In this document: piece by piece, positions 1 through 8,482 of the stretch
Layout of the letters: every line of letters begins with the position of its first letter
Position numbering within the stretch: position 1 is the stretch's first letter
Source of the DNA: Nocardioides gansuensis
GTDB taxonomy: Bacteria > Actinomycetota > Actinomycetes > Propionibacteriales > Nocardioidaceae
Direction: 5' to 3'
Length of the DNA stretch: 64,000 nucleotides
NCBI RefSeq assembly: GCF_003076135.1
Contig: NZ_QDGZ01000009.1
Coordinates: 113,370-177,369, forward strand
The notes under the pieces: model-generated
Told to the model about the DNA's origin: nothing
What the model saw: only the letters and a program-made list of their open reading frames with translations
Databases searched by the model: none
Made by a program: the position numbers and the translations under genes

Positions 1-804
1 TTCGCCCTCCAGGTCTGCCGCAACGTCGTGCGCCTGGGGCGCCCGATCCTCTACTTCTCCTACGAGCACGAGGCCGAGGACCTGCTCGCCAAGCTCGTCT
101 CGCTCGAGGCCGGTGAGCTCGACGACTCGGACCAGGCCCGGCTGAGCGCGATCCAGGAGGCGTTCGACGCGCTGGAGGGCGGCACGATCGAGCAACGGCT
201 GGACGGTGTCCCCTACGCCAACCAGGCCTTGGGCGTGGTGCGCGACTACTCGCCGCTGCTGTTCGTGCACCGCTCGACCGGGAGCAGCACCGGTCTCGCG
301 GCCATCCGGGACGCCGCGGAGGCGGTGCAGCGCGAGTCCGGAGTGATGCCCCTGATCGTGGTCGACTACCTGCAGAAGGTGCACGTGCCCCACGCTCCCG
401 CTGAGGAGGAAGAACGCAGCACCGTGGTGGTGGAGGGCCTCAAGGACCTCGCGATCGACCTCTCCGCGCCGGTGCTCGCGGTCGTGGCTGCGGACAAGGT
501 CGGCATGGAGCCCGGGCGACGGATGCGGCTCAACCACCTTCGCGGGTCCTCCGCCCTGGCCTACGAGGCCGACATCGTGATGGTGCTCAACAGCAAGTTC
601 GACATCGTCGCCCGCCACCACCTGACCTACGACCTCGGCAACGCGGAGAGGTTCCGCGAGTGGGCCGTGGTGACCGTGGAGAAGAACCGCTTCGGGCGCA
701 GCCTGGAGCTGGAGTATCGCAAGCGCTTCGACCAGGGGCGCTTCGAGACCACGGGCCGGCGGATCTCCGAGCAGCTGGTCGACGAGCGTGTCTTCATGGA
801 GTGA
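1..804 (+). CDS. DnaB-type (RecA-fold) helicase domain protein, 5' end outside window
   Basis: The frame is open from base 1, so the N-terminus lies outside the window. The visible 267 codons resemble the C-terminal ATPase domain of DnaB-family helicases: an early FSYEH strand (DnaB has SLEM there), a Walker B-like IVVDYLQ segment around visible residue 124, and a later NHLRGSSALAYEADIVMVL segment like the region before the arginine finger in DnaB. The Walker A loop would lie just upstream. Whether this is the replicative helicase or a paralogue cannot be decided here; the acidic insert PAEEEERS and the location next to rplA favour a paralogue. A strong hairpin follows the stop codon. Confidence 0.75.
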   Translation, partial: FALQVCRNVVRLGRPILYFSYEHEAEDLLAKLVSLEAGELDDSDQARLSAIQEAFDALEGGTIEQRLDGVPYANQALGVVRDYSPLLFVHRSTGSSTGLAAIRDAAEAVQRESGVMPLIVVDYLQKVHVPHAPAEEEERSTVVVEGLKDLAIDLSAPVLAVVAADKVGMEPGRRMRLNHLRGSSALAYEADIVMVLNSKFDIVARHHLTYDLGNAERFREWAVVTVEKNRFGRSLELEYRKRFDQGRFETTGRRISEQLVDERVFME

Positions 805-836
805 CGGCGGGCGGGCCGCGGGGCCATGACGAGCCG

Positions 837-867
837 AGGGCCGGCCCCCTCCCAGGGGGTCGGCCCT
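837..867. terminator. Bidirectional hairpin terminator
   Basis: A 14-bp inverted repeat (AGGGCCGGCCCCCT with AGGGGGTCGGCCCT, one G-U pair) with a 3-base loop lies between the convergent helicase-like gene and the lipoprotein gene, followed by CTCTT. Confidence 0.75.
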
Positions 868-900
868 CTTGGGTCCGCCGAGGGACCGGAGGTCAATCTG

Positions 901-1719
901 TCACATCCCCGGCCAGTCGTCGGTGGTTTCGGCGTCCGGCGGTGCCACGATGCGCACCCGCCGTCCGAAGTCCGACCAGGTCCCCTCGGTCGCCGTGATC
1001 ACCGGTGCACCCCCCGCCGCTGCGACCGACTGCACCTCCTGGCGGAACCGCACCGGCCGGTGGTCGCCGTCGACCCACAGGTCGAGCGGAATCGTGGCGG
1101 GCAGGTAGCGCACGAAGCCCTCGGGCAGGTCGAGCGCCGCGACGTACGCCGCGGGGTCGAGGGCCACCGTGTAGTGGTGGGTCGGCACCCCGCCCACCTC
1201 CTCCTCGCCCACGAAGGTGACCGGCGGCGTCCCCATCGCCGCGAACAGCCGGCGCGGATCCACGGTCCGGCCCAGCAGCGAGAGCGGGTGGGACTGGTCG
1301 GCCAGGTCGAGGGCAAGCCACTCGGGGCCTCCGGCCTCGTCGCGGACGTAGAGCGCCCGGTTCAGCAGCACCACCTCGAGCGCGTGGTCGCCTGTCGCCG
1401 AGGCCGCGAGGTCGACGCCGCGGCCGTCCAGGCGCAGGACGCCCTCGAGCGCGAGCGTCCCGGCGGCGACGGCCGGGTCGCTGCCCGTCGTGGTGACGGT
1501 GACGGTGAACGACGCCGTGCGGGCCTTCGCCAGAGCGGTGGCCACGGCCGGCAGCAGCTGCTCGGCCGACAGCTGCTGGAGGGGTGCCGGAGAGTCGGCC
1601 GCACCAGGAGGCTGCCCGACGGGGCCGTCACAGGCGTCACCGGACAGGCCGACCGCGACGACCGCGACGGCGGTCGCGAGGCGCCGGCCCAGCCGACTCG
1701 CCGTACTCCCCGCCACCAC
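901..1719 (-). CDS. Putative lipoprotein, LppX/LprG-like
   Basis: The product of about 272 aa has a basic start (RLGRR), a hydrophobic stretch and then Cys in GDAC, a weak lipobox. The remainder (LPAVATALAKARTASFTVTV, then long amphipathic strands ending in FGRRVRIVAPP) resembles the LppX/LprAFG fold, in which a beta half-barrel binds lipid or glycolipid outside the membrane. The frame is open up to 1758, but that would run through the rplA terminator; a GGGGAG a few bases before the GTG at 1719 makes this start better. The role is inferred from fold-like pattern only. Confidence 0.55.
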   Translation of the reverse strand: MVAGSTASRLGRRLATAVAVVAVGLSGDACDGPVGQPPGAADSPAPLQQLSAEQLLPAVATALAKARTASFTVTVTTTGSDPAVAAGTLALEGVLRLDGRGVDLAASATGDHALEVVLLNRALYVRDEAGGPEWLALDLADQSHPLSLLGRTVDPRRLFAAMGTPPVTFVGEEEVGGVPTHHYTVALDPAAYVAALDLPEGFVRYLPATIPLDLWVDGDHRPVRFRQEVQSVAAAGGAPVITATEGTWSDFGRRVRIVAPPDAETTDDWPGM

Positions 1720-1743
1720 TGCGCTCCCCACTTCCGGAAATGA

Positions 1744-1780
1744 ACTCGCCCCGGCCACCCTACGGGCGGCCGGGGCGGGT
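1744..1780 (-). terminator. Terminator of the rplK-rplA operon
   Basis: A 13-bp stem (ACTCGCCCCGGCC with GGCCGGGGCGGGT, one G-T pair) and 11-base loop sit 16 bases past the rplA stop, in the direction of transcription. Confidence 0.7.
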
Positions 1781-1796
1781 CCGGACGTGCGGTGGA

Positions 1797-2519
1797 TCAG
1801 GCCTGCGCGGCCTCGTCCTCGACCGCGACGTTCTTGGTGCGGTTGGGGTCGACCTGGATGCCGGGGCCCATCGTGGTGGAGACGGTGACCTTCTTGATGT
1901 AGCGGCCCTTCGAGCTGGCCGGCTTCAGGCGGAGGACCTCCTCGAGCGCCGCGGCGTAGTTCTCCGCGAGCTGGGCCTCCGAGAAGGACGCCTTGCCGAT
2001 GATGAAGTGGAGGTTGGCGTGGCGGTCGACGCGGAACTCGATCTTGCCGCCCTTGATGTCCGAGACGGCCTTGGCCACGTCGGGGGTGACGGTGCCGGTC
2101 TTCGGGTTCGGCATCAGGCCACGGGGACCGAGGACGCGGCCGAGACGACCGACCTTGCCCATCATGTCCGGGGTGGCGACGACGGCGTCGAAGTCGATCC
2201 AGCCGCCGTTCACCTTCTCGATGAGCTCGTCGCCACCGACGATGTCGGCACCGGCCTCACGCGCCGCCTCGGCCTTCTCGGCGTTGGCGAACACGAGGAC
2301 ACGGGCGGTCTTGCCCGTGCCGTGGGGAAGGTTGACGGTGCCGCGCACCATCTGGTCGGCCTTGCGGGGGTCGACACCGAGGCGCATGACGACGTCGACG
2401 GTCTCGTCGAACTTCTTCTTCGAGGACTGCTTGGCGATCTTGATCGCGGTCAGCGGGGCGTAGAGCTCGTTCTTGTCGAACTGCTCGGCCGCGGCGCGGT
2501 AGGTCTTGCTGCGCTGCAT
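1797..2519 (-). CDS. rplA: 50S ribosomal protein L1
   Basis: The 240-aa product is the normal L1 length. It starts MQRSKTYRAAAEQ and contains the L1 signature around DEAKEAGADIVGGDE-like residues 90-105 (here EAAREAGADIVGGDEL) and the GPRGLMPNPKTGTVT motif near residue 130. L1 forms the mobile L1 stalk of the large subunit at the E site and in many bacteria represses its own operon by binding its mRNA leader. It follows rplK by 63 bases and is the last gene before the hairpin at 1744-1780. Confidence 0.97.
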   Translation of the reverse strand: MQRSKTYRAAAEQFDKNELYAPLTAIKIAKQSSKKKFDETVDVVMRLGVDPRKADQMVRGTVNLPHGTGKTARVLVFANAEKAEAAREAGADIVGGDELIEKVNGGWIDFDAVVATPDMMGKVGRLGRVLGPRGLMPNPKTGTVTPDVAKAVSDIKGGKIEFRVDRHANLHFIIGKASFSEAQLAENYAAALEEVLRLKPASSKGRYIKKVTVSTTMGPGIQVDPNRTKNVAVEDEAAQA

Positions 2520-2582
2520 GATGCTTTCTCTTCTCTGTCGGAAAGTGTGTGGTTAGCGAGCCAGCGCGGCTCTCCCACGTTT

Positions 2583-3011
2583 TCAGTCGGTGGTGACGCC
2601 CATCGAGCGGGCGGTGCCCTCGACGATCTTCATCGCGGCGTCGATGTCGTTGGCGTTGAGGTCGGGCAGCTTGGTCTGCGCGATCTCGCGGACCTGGTCC
2701 TTGGTCAGCTTGCCGACCTTGTCCTTGTGCGGGACGGACGAGCCCTTGCTGAGGCCGGCGGCCTTCTTGATGAGCTCGGCGGCCGGCGGCGTCTTCGTGA
2801 TGAAGGTGAAGGACCGGTCCTCGTAGATCGTGATCTCGACCGGGATGACGTTGCCGCGCATCGACTCCGTCTGGGCGTTGTACGCCTTGCAGAAGTCCAT
2901 GATGTTGACACCGTGCGGACCGAGGGCGGTGCCGACGGGCGGGGCCGGCGTCGCTGCGCCGGCCTGCAGCTGCACCTTGACCAGCGCAGCGATCTTCTTC
3001 TTGGGAGGCAT
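2583..3011 (-). CDS. rplK: 50S ribosomal protein L11
   Basis: This 142-aa protein has the standard L11 length. The N-terminal domain carries the PPVGTALGPHGVNIMDFCKAYN segment and the proline-rich start, and the RNA-binding C-terminal domain ends with the IVEGTARSMGV signature. L11 binds the GTPase-associated centre of 23S rRNA, the target of thiostrepton-type antibiotics, and is needed for the stringent response. It lies between nusG and rplA in the conserved secE-nusG-rplK-rplA order. Confidence 0.97.
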   Translation of the reverse strand: MPPKKKIAALVKVQLQAGAATPAPPVGTALGPHGVNIMDFCKAYNAQTESMRGNVIPVEITIYEDRSFTFITKTPPAAELIKKAAGLSKGSSVPHKDKVGKLTKDQVREIAQTKLPDLNANDIDAAMKIVEGTARSMGVTTD

Positions 3012-3094
3012 TCCTTCTTCTTTCCTCTCGTGGTCATGACGAGGCGCCCTGATCGCTCAGCGGTGCGCCTCTGCCACCTGACTTGCGAGCCTGC

Positions 3095-3958
3095 TCAGAC
3101 CTTCTGGATCTGGCTGAAGCTCAGCTCGACCGGGGTCTCCCGGCCGAAGATCTCGACGAGGGCCTTGACCCTCTGGGACTCCGCGTTGATCTCGGTGATC
3201 GTCGCGTGCAGCGTGGCGAACGGGCCGTCCACGACCATGACGGAGTCGGACACGTCGAAGTCGGCGACCTCGACGGGCTTCTTGGCGGCCGGCGCGGCAA
3301 CCCCGCGGGACTCGCCGGCGGCAGCGGCCTCGGACTCGGCGGCGGCGACGGCAGTCGGGGCCAGCATGTCCTCGACCTCGCTGAGGCTCAGCGGCACGGG
3401 CTGGTGGCTGTGGCCCACGAAGCCGGTCACCGACGGCGTGTGGCGGACGGCCGACCAGGACTCGTCGGTGAGGTCCATGCGGACCAGGACGTAGCCGGGC
3501 AGGACGGTGCGGGTGACCATCTTGCGTTGGCCGTTCTTGATCTCCGCGACCTCCTCGGTGGGGACCACGATCTCGTGGATGTAGTCCTCCATGTTGAGGG
3601 AGATGATGCGGTTCTCGAGGTTGGCCTTCACCCGCTTCTCCATGCCGGAGTAGGTGTGGATGACGAACCAGTCACCCGGCTTGGCCCACAGCTCGCGACG
3701 GAACGCCTCGAGCGGGTCCTCCGCTCCGGGCTCCTCGGCCTCGGCCGGCTCGACGTCGTCGACCTCCTCGGCCGTCTCGGAGTCGGCGGACTCCTCGGCA
3801 CCGTCGGTCTCGACGTTCTCGTCGGTCTCGACGGCTTCCAGGGTCTCCGCGGCGGCCTGCACGTCACCGGCCTGCTCGGCCGGCGCCTCTGCGGCTTCCT
3901 GGACGTCCTCGGCCGACTCGACCGGGTCGTGGGTGTCCGACACGTGTTGCTCCGTCAC
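3095..3958 (-). CDS. nusG: Transcription termination/antitermination factor NusG
   Basis: The product is 287 aa. Residues 1 to about 95 are an acidic extension rich in Glu, Ala and Asp, as in other high-G+C actinobacteria. The NGN domain follows (WFVIHTYSGMEKRVKANLE; VLPGYVLVRM). After an alanine-rich linker near 195-215 the KOW domain begins (DSVMVVDGPFATLHATI). NusG binds RNA polymerase and couples transcription to Rho or to the ribosome. The gene sits 58 bases after secE and 83 bases before rplK. Confidence 0.95.
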   Translation of the reverse strand: MTEQHVSDTHDPVESAEDVQEAAEAPAEQAGDVQAAAETLEAVETDENVETDGAEESADSETAEEVDDVEPAEAEEPGAEDPLEAFRRELWAKPGDWFVIHTYSGMEKRVKANLENRIISLNMEDYIHEIVVPTEEVAEIKNGQRKMVTRTVLPGYVLVRMDLTDESWSAVRHTPSVTGFVGHSHQPVPLSLSEVEDMLAPTAVAAAESEAAAAGESRGVAAPAAKKPVEVADFDVSDSVMVVDGPFATLHATITEINAESQRVKALVEIFGRETPVELSFSQIQKV

Positions 3959-4016
3959 TTCGTCTTGCGGGTCCGCACCGGCAGCAGCCGGTGCGCGGTC
4001 AGGTGGCGAGGGTGCG

Positions 4017-4289
4017 CTACTGCGCGCCGTCGTTGGTGAACAGCGCGAAGACGAGCTTGCCGAACGCCAGGTCGAGCGCCGACACGATCGCCATCATCAC
4101 GATCACGAAGACCATCACCACGAGGAAGTAGGTGACCAGCTGCTGCTGGGTCGGCCAGACCACCTTGCGGAGCTCTGCCACGACCTGGCGGTAGAACGTG
4201 ACGGGACCGGGGCGCTTGCCGGCGCCACGGGAGTCCTCCCGCGTGCTGGATGCGGCGCTGCTGTCCGACACGTCGTCCACCTTTCCCAC
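4017..4289 (-). CDS. secE: Preprotein translocase subunit SecE
   Basis: The 90-aa product has a soluble N-terminal tail, the amphipathic segment FYRQVVAELRKVVWPTQQQL typical of SecE, and one membrane helix (VTYFLVVMVFVIVMMAIVSA). SecE clamps SecY in the SecYEG channel. It sits directly between tRNA-Trp and nusG, the usual actinobacterial arrangement. Confidence 0.95.
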   Translation of the reverse strand: MGKVDDVSDSSAASSTREDSRGAGKRPGPVTFYRQVVAELRKVVWPTQQQLVTYFLVVMVFVIVMMAIVSALDLAFGKLVFALFTNDGAQ

Positions 4290-4313
4290 CTACTCGTCGT
4301 GCATGGTCATCTG

Positions 4314-4386
4314 CAGGGCACGAGGGACTTGAACCCCCAACCTTCGGTTTTGGAGACCGATGCTCTGCCAGTTGAGCTAGTGCCCT
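4314..4386 (-). tRNA. tRNA-Trp (CCA)
   Basis: The minus strand gives a complete 73-nt cloverleaf: acceptor AGGGCAC/GTGCCCT, D-arm GCTCAACTGGCAGAGC, anticodon loop CTCCAAA (anticodon CCA) and T-arm GGGTTCAAGTCCC, with discriminator G. CCA is not encoded. It precedes secE. Confidence 0.95.
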
Positions 4387-4524
4387 CCGGTGGCTCCCAG
4401 GCTTCGTCCGCCCGGCGACGGGCAGGCTGAAGCATGTGGCAGAACCACCAACACGAGAGCATACGGGCTCGGTGGGCGCCGAGTCGAACCGAGGCCGGCG
4501 ACCCCCGAGCCCTACGATGGCGGC

Positions 4525-5565
4525 ATGGGTGACGGGGGCGCAGCGCGCGCGCCCCGCGACGTACGGGCCCTGCCGAAGGCCCACCTGCACCTGCACTTCA
4601 CCGGGTCGATGCGGCACGCCACGCTGATCGAGCTGGCCGAACGGGACGGGATCACGCTGCCCGACGCGCTCGTCGAGGACTGGCCGCCCCGCCTCTCGGC
4701 GGCCGACGAGAAGGGCTGGTTCCGCTTCCAGCGGCTCTACGACGTCGCCCGCTCGGTGCTGCGCACGCCGGACGACGTGCGGCGCCTGGTGGTCGAGGCC
4801 GCCGAGGACGACGTGGCCGACGGCGGCCGGTGGCTCGAGATCCAGGTCGACCCGAGCGGGTACGCCGCCCGGTTCGGCGGCATCACCGCGTTCACCGACC
4901 TCGTGCTCGACTGCGTGCGCGACGCGTCGGCCCGCACCGGCCTCGGCATGGCCGTCGTGGTCGCGGCCAACCGCACCCGGCACCCGCTCGACGCGCGCAC
5001 GCTGGCCCGCCTCGCGGCGCAGTACGCCGGTCGCGGCGTGGTCGGCTTCGGGCTGTCCAACGACGAGCGGCGCGGCCGGACGGAGGACTTCGCGCCCGCC
5101 TTCCGGATCGCGGAGCGCGCCGGGCTGCTGCTGGCTCCCCACGGCGGCGAGCTGCGCGGCCCCGAGCACATCCGGGTCTGCCTGGACGACCTCGGGGCGC
5201 AGCGCCTGGGCCACGGGGTGCGCGCGGCGGAGGACCTCGAGCTGCTCGACCGGATCGTGCAGGCCGGCGTCGCGCTCGAGGTGTGCCCGATCTCCAACGT
5301 CGCGCTGGGCGTCTACTCCGACCTCACCTCGGTGCCGTTGCCCGAGCTGCTGGCGGCCGGCGCGGCCGTGGCGCTGGGCGCCGACGACCCGCTGCTCTTC
5401 GGCTCGCGGCTGGCGGGGCAGTACGCCACCATGCGCGCGGCCCACGACCTCACCGACGACCAGCTCGCCGAGCTCGCGCGGATGTCGTTCCAGGCGTCCC
5501 GCGCGCCCGAGGACGCCAAGGCCGAGGGGCTGGCCGCCGTCGACGCCTGGCTCAAGCCGGCCTGA
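4525..5565 (+). CDS. Adenosine deaminase family protein
   Basis: The product from ATG 4525 is 346 aa; longer frames would overlap tRNA-Trp. Family motifs are in order: metal-binding HLHLHFTGS near residue 21, HGGE near residue 206, LGHGV near residue 227, ISNVALG near residue 255 and GADDPLLF near residue 283, which corresponds to the second catalytic Asp pair. Adenosine deaminases hydrolyse (deoxy)adenosine to inosine in purine salvage. HLHLHFTG and HGGE differ from classical HVHLDG and HAGE, so a related aminohydrolase substrate is possible. The gene stands alone. Confidence 0.8.
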   Translation: MGDGGAARAPRDVRALPKAHLHLHFTGSMRHATLIELAERDGITLPDALVEDWPPRLSAADEKGWFRFQRLYDVARSVLRTPDDVRRLVVEAAEDDVADGGRWLEIQVDPSGYAARFGGITAFTDLVLDCVRDASARTGLGMAVVVAANRTRHPLDARTLARLAAQYAGRGVVGFGLSNDERRGRTEDFAPAFRIAERAGLLLAPHGGELRGPEHIRVCLDDLGAQRLGHGVRAAEDLELLDRIVQAGVALEVCPISNVALGVYSDLTSVPLPELLAAGAAVALGADDPLLFGSRLAGQYATMRAAHDLTDDQLAELARMSFQASRAPEDAKAEGLAAVDAWLKPA

Positions 5566-5612
5566 GTGACCCCGACGCGCCCGGGATGCGCGGCTGGCCC
5601 GGCTCCTGCCCC

Positions 5613-7241
5613 TCAGACGAGCCCGTGCTCGAACGCGTAGGCCGTCGCGGCGGTGCGCGACCCGACGTCGAGCTTGCTGAAGATGTTGGAGAGGTGCCGC
5701 GCCACCGTCTTCTCACTGAGCACCAGGTCGGCGGCGATCTGCGAGTTGCTCCGGCCGGTGGCGACGAGCCGGAGCACCTCGACCTCGCGCGGGCTGAGGC
5801 CGGCAGGAAGGTCCGCCGGAGCGAGCAGCCGCGAGGCCTCGTCCGCGTCAGGCGTGGCGCCGAGCTGGCGGAAGACGGCGCGGGCCGCTTCGAGCTCCCG
5901 TCGTGCGGACTCCGCGTCGCCGAGGAGCGCCAGCGCACGTCCGCCCAGCATCCGCACGCGCGCGCGTCCGTAGGGCGACCCCGCCCGCGCCCACAGCTGC
6001 TCGGCCTTGCGGAGGTAGGGCAGCGCACCGGCGGCGTCACCCGACGCGAGCTCGACCAGGCCGGACGCCTGCGCGGCCATCGCCTCCAGCGACGCCGAGC
6101 CGAACATCGTCGCCAGGGACGCGAGCTCGAGCGTGGCGCCGCGGGCACGCTCCAGGTCCGCGTTCGCGACCAGGACCTCCACCGCGCCGGGCAGCCGCCG
6201 GCAGCGCTGGACGGGCCCGGAGGGCTCGCCCAGGAGCCGGTCGACGGCGGCGGCCGCCGCCTTCCCCTGGCCGCGGGCCACCCACAGCAGCGCGAGTCCC
6301 GGCTGGGGATCGAAGCCGTGGTCGGCCGCTCGCTGGTAGGCGGCGTCGGCGAGGTCCCATTCGCCTCGCAGCCGCAGGACGTCGCCGGCCTCGCAGGCCG
6401 CGAGACCGACGGCGTCGGGGGCGCCGACCTCGAGGTAGCGGCGGGAGGCATGCTCGAGCTCGTCGAGCGCCGAGCCCCACTCACCGCGCAGCTTCATGAG
6501 CTGGCCACGGTGGACGGCGCACTGGCCGGTGAACGTGAGCAGCCCGGGCTGCGCCTCGCACCACCTCTCCAGAGCCGACGTCCACTCGGCCATCCGGGCG
6601 AAGTCGCTGATCTCCTGGACACCCTCGATGGCGGTGCAGTAGACGTGGCCGGCGATGACCGGCGAGGCCTCGCCGGCGATCACGCGCACCATCGCCTCGT
6701 CGAGCAGGGCGAGGCCCTCGGCGACCCGCCCGGCGTACAGCGCGAGACGACCCTGGGAGCACATGCCCAACGTGAGCAGGTCGGCGTCCTTGTGCCGCCG
6801 GCCGGCGGCGGTCGCCTCGTCGGCACACGCCGCAGCCTCGGCGTACGCCCCCATGCCGAGGGCGCGGAACATTCGCAGGAACGCGACCCACCCACGCTCC
6901 GGGACATCCTCGCCGACCTGCTCCACCAGGCCCACGGCCCGGGAGGCCCACCCGGCCGAGAGCGCGGGCTCGCCGTGGGTCGCGGTCGTCATCGCCAGCC
7001 GGAACGCGCAGCGCACCGCCAGTCGCAGGTCGCCCTGCTCCTCGAGGCGGACGAACGCACGCTGCAGCGCACCGACGGCGTCGTCGTGGCGGCCCAGCAG
7101 CTCGGCCGCGGTCGCGAACCTGTCGAGCTCGCCGGTCGACAGCGCGTCGGGGTCGGCCGCCGACCACGTGTCGAACGCGGTGACCCAGTCGCCGCGCCCG
7201 AAGGCCGTGCGCGCCTGCTCCAGGTCATCGACCGCGCCCAT
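5613..7241 (-). CDS. LuxR-family transcriptional regulator with helical repeat region
   Basis: The product is 542 aa. The last 65 residues are a LuxR/GerE helix-turn-helix (LSPREVEVLRLVATGRSNSQ, then SEKTVARHLSNIFSKL). The preceding 470 residues are alanine-rich helical pairs that look like TPR repeats, as in large stand-alone LuxR regulators; no Walker A or ATPase motif is visible. The start is the ATG at 7241, because GGAGG lies 8 bases before it. It ends close to the adenosine deaminase gene (convergent) and lies 33 bases downstream of the monooxygenase, so co-transcription is possible. Confidence 0.85.
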   Translation of the reverse strand: MGAVDDLEQARTAFGRGDWVTAFDTWSAADPDALSTGELDRFATAAELLGRHDDAVGALQRAFVRLEEQGDLRLAVRCAFRLAMTTATHGEPALSAGWASRAVGLVEQVGEDVPERGWVAFLRMFRALGMGAYAEAAACADEATAAGRRHKDADLLTLGMCSQGRLALYAGRVAEGLALLDEAMVRVIAGEASPVIAGHVYCTAIEGVQEISDFARMAEWTSALERWCEAQPGLLTFTGQCAVHRGQLMKLRGEWGSALDELEHASRRYLEVGAPDAVGLAACEAGDVLRLRGEWDLADAAYQRAADHGFDPQPGLALLWVARGQGKAAAAAVDRLLGEPSGPVQRCRRLPGAVEVLVANADLERARGATLELASLATMFGSASLEAMAAQASGLVELASGDAAGALPYLRKAEQLWARAGSPYGRARVRMLGGRALALLGDAESARRELEAARAVFRQLGATPDADEASRLLAPADLPAGLSPREVEVLRLVATGRSNSQIAADLVLSEKTVARHLSNIFSKLDVGSRTAATAYAFEHGLV

Positions 7242-7274
7242 TCCGTGTTCCTCCACGTGCGAGCGTACGACGGT

Positions 7275-8375
7275 TCAGGCGGCCGCGGGCAGCTTCGCCG
7301 CCCGCTTCTGCCGAGCCACGATGTGGTCCGCCACGAAGGACGCGTCGCGACCGACACCGGGCAGCACCATCGAGCTGAACGAGTACTGGAAGCTCAGCCC
7401 GCAGAAGAACAGCCCGGGCGCGTCCGCGACGACGCCGCGCATCTCCCGCGGCCAGCCGTCCTCGCCGAGGATCGGCAGGTGGATCCAGTCGAACACCTGG
7501 CGGAAGCCGGTGGCCCAGACGACGTTCGCGACCTGGCGCGGCTCGCCGTCGATGACCGGCAGGCCGTCCCGCGCCTCCTCCACGCGTGAGGTGACCCGCT
7601 CGACGCCGCGCTCGGCGAGGTCGGAGCGCTTGACCCGGAGCATCGGAAGGCCGTGGCAGCGGATGTTGCCCATCTCCCTGCGGCCGATCGGGGTGCGCCG
7701 GGTCAGCACGTGCTTCCAGGCGAAGATCAGCACCGGGAAGACGAGGCGCATCTGCCAGGAATCGAGGCGCGGAGGAATCTGCCCGCAGTCGCGCCCCGCC
7801 AGGATCGTCGGGTGGGTCTCCGCGACCTCGTAGGCGATGTCGGTGCCGGAGTGGCTGGCACCGACCACCAGGACCGGACCGTCGCGCAGCTGGCCGGTGC
7901 GGCGGTACTCGCTGGAGTGCAGCTGGAGGATCGCCGGGTCGAGCTCGCTCGCGAGCCCGGGGATGCGCGGTGTCCGGCCGAACGTGCCGGTGGCGACCAC
8001 GACGTTGCGGCACAGGTATCGGCCACGGTCGGTGACCACGGCGTAGCCGTCGCCGGCCGCCTCGAGGCGCTCCACCCGGGTCTCCAGGCGGACCGGCAGC
8101 GCGAACGTCCGGGCGTAGGTCTCGAGGTAGTCGCCCACCTGGTCCTTGCCGGGGAACGACCACCGCCGGGCGGGGAAGGGCAGTCCCGGGAGGCCGTCGT
8201 ACTGCGCGGGCGAGTAGAGCTTGAGGGTGTCCCACTGCCGGCGCCAGTTGTCGCCGATGCGGGAGCTCGCGTCGAGGATCACGAACGGGCGTCCTCGACG
8301 TTGCAGGTGATATCCGGTCGTGAGGCCGGCCTGGCCGGCGCCGATGATGACCGTCTCGATCTCGGTGGTGTCCAT
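7275..8375 (-). CDS. Flavin-containing monooxygenase / FAD-dependent NAD(P)-binding protein
   Basis: The product is about 366 aa. An FAD-binding dinucleotide motif (GAGQAGLTTGYHL) is at residue 10 and a second Rossmann motif for NADPH (VVGASHSGTDIAYEV) near residue 172. The intervening ATGTFGRTPRIPG segment is typical of the YUC/CzcO-like group of class B flavin monooxygenases. These oxidise N, S or carbonyl groups; the substrate is not predictable. A GTG at 8381 is an alternative start. It may be co-transcribed with the LuxR gene 33 bases downstream. Confidence 0.8.
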   Translation of the reverse strand: MDTTEIETVIIGAGQAGLTTGYHLQRRGRPFVILDASSRIGDNWRRQWDTLKLYSPAQYDGLPGLPFPARRWSFPGKDQVGDYLETYARTFALPVRLETRVERLEAAGDGYAVVTDRGRYLCRNVVVATGTFGRTPRIPGLASELDPAILQLHSSEYRRTGQLRDGPVLVVGASHSGTDIAYEVAETHPTILAGRDCGQIPPRLDSWQMRLVFPVLIFAWKHVLTRRTPIGRREMGNIRCHGLPMLRVKRSDLAERGVERVTSRVEEARDGLPVIDGEPRQVANVVWATGFRQVFDWIHLPILGEDGWPREMRGVVADAPGLFFCGLSFQYSFSSMVLPGVGRDASFVADHIVARQKRAAKLPAAA

Positions 8376-8482
8376 GACCACGACGCTAGGGACGGCGGGC
8401 CCCCGTCCTCATCGGCCAGACGACGCATCTGCTCGTCGACGCCCGTGGGTGGATCTGCCCATCGGGTGTGCGGCGAGTCGGC

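Noticed and set aside
3955..5445. Long minus-strand frame opposite the adenosine deaminase-like gene and secE
   Set aside because: A high-G+C shadow frame; it runs through tRNA-Trp and secE and has Arg/His-rich random composition.
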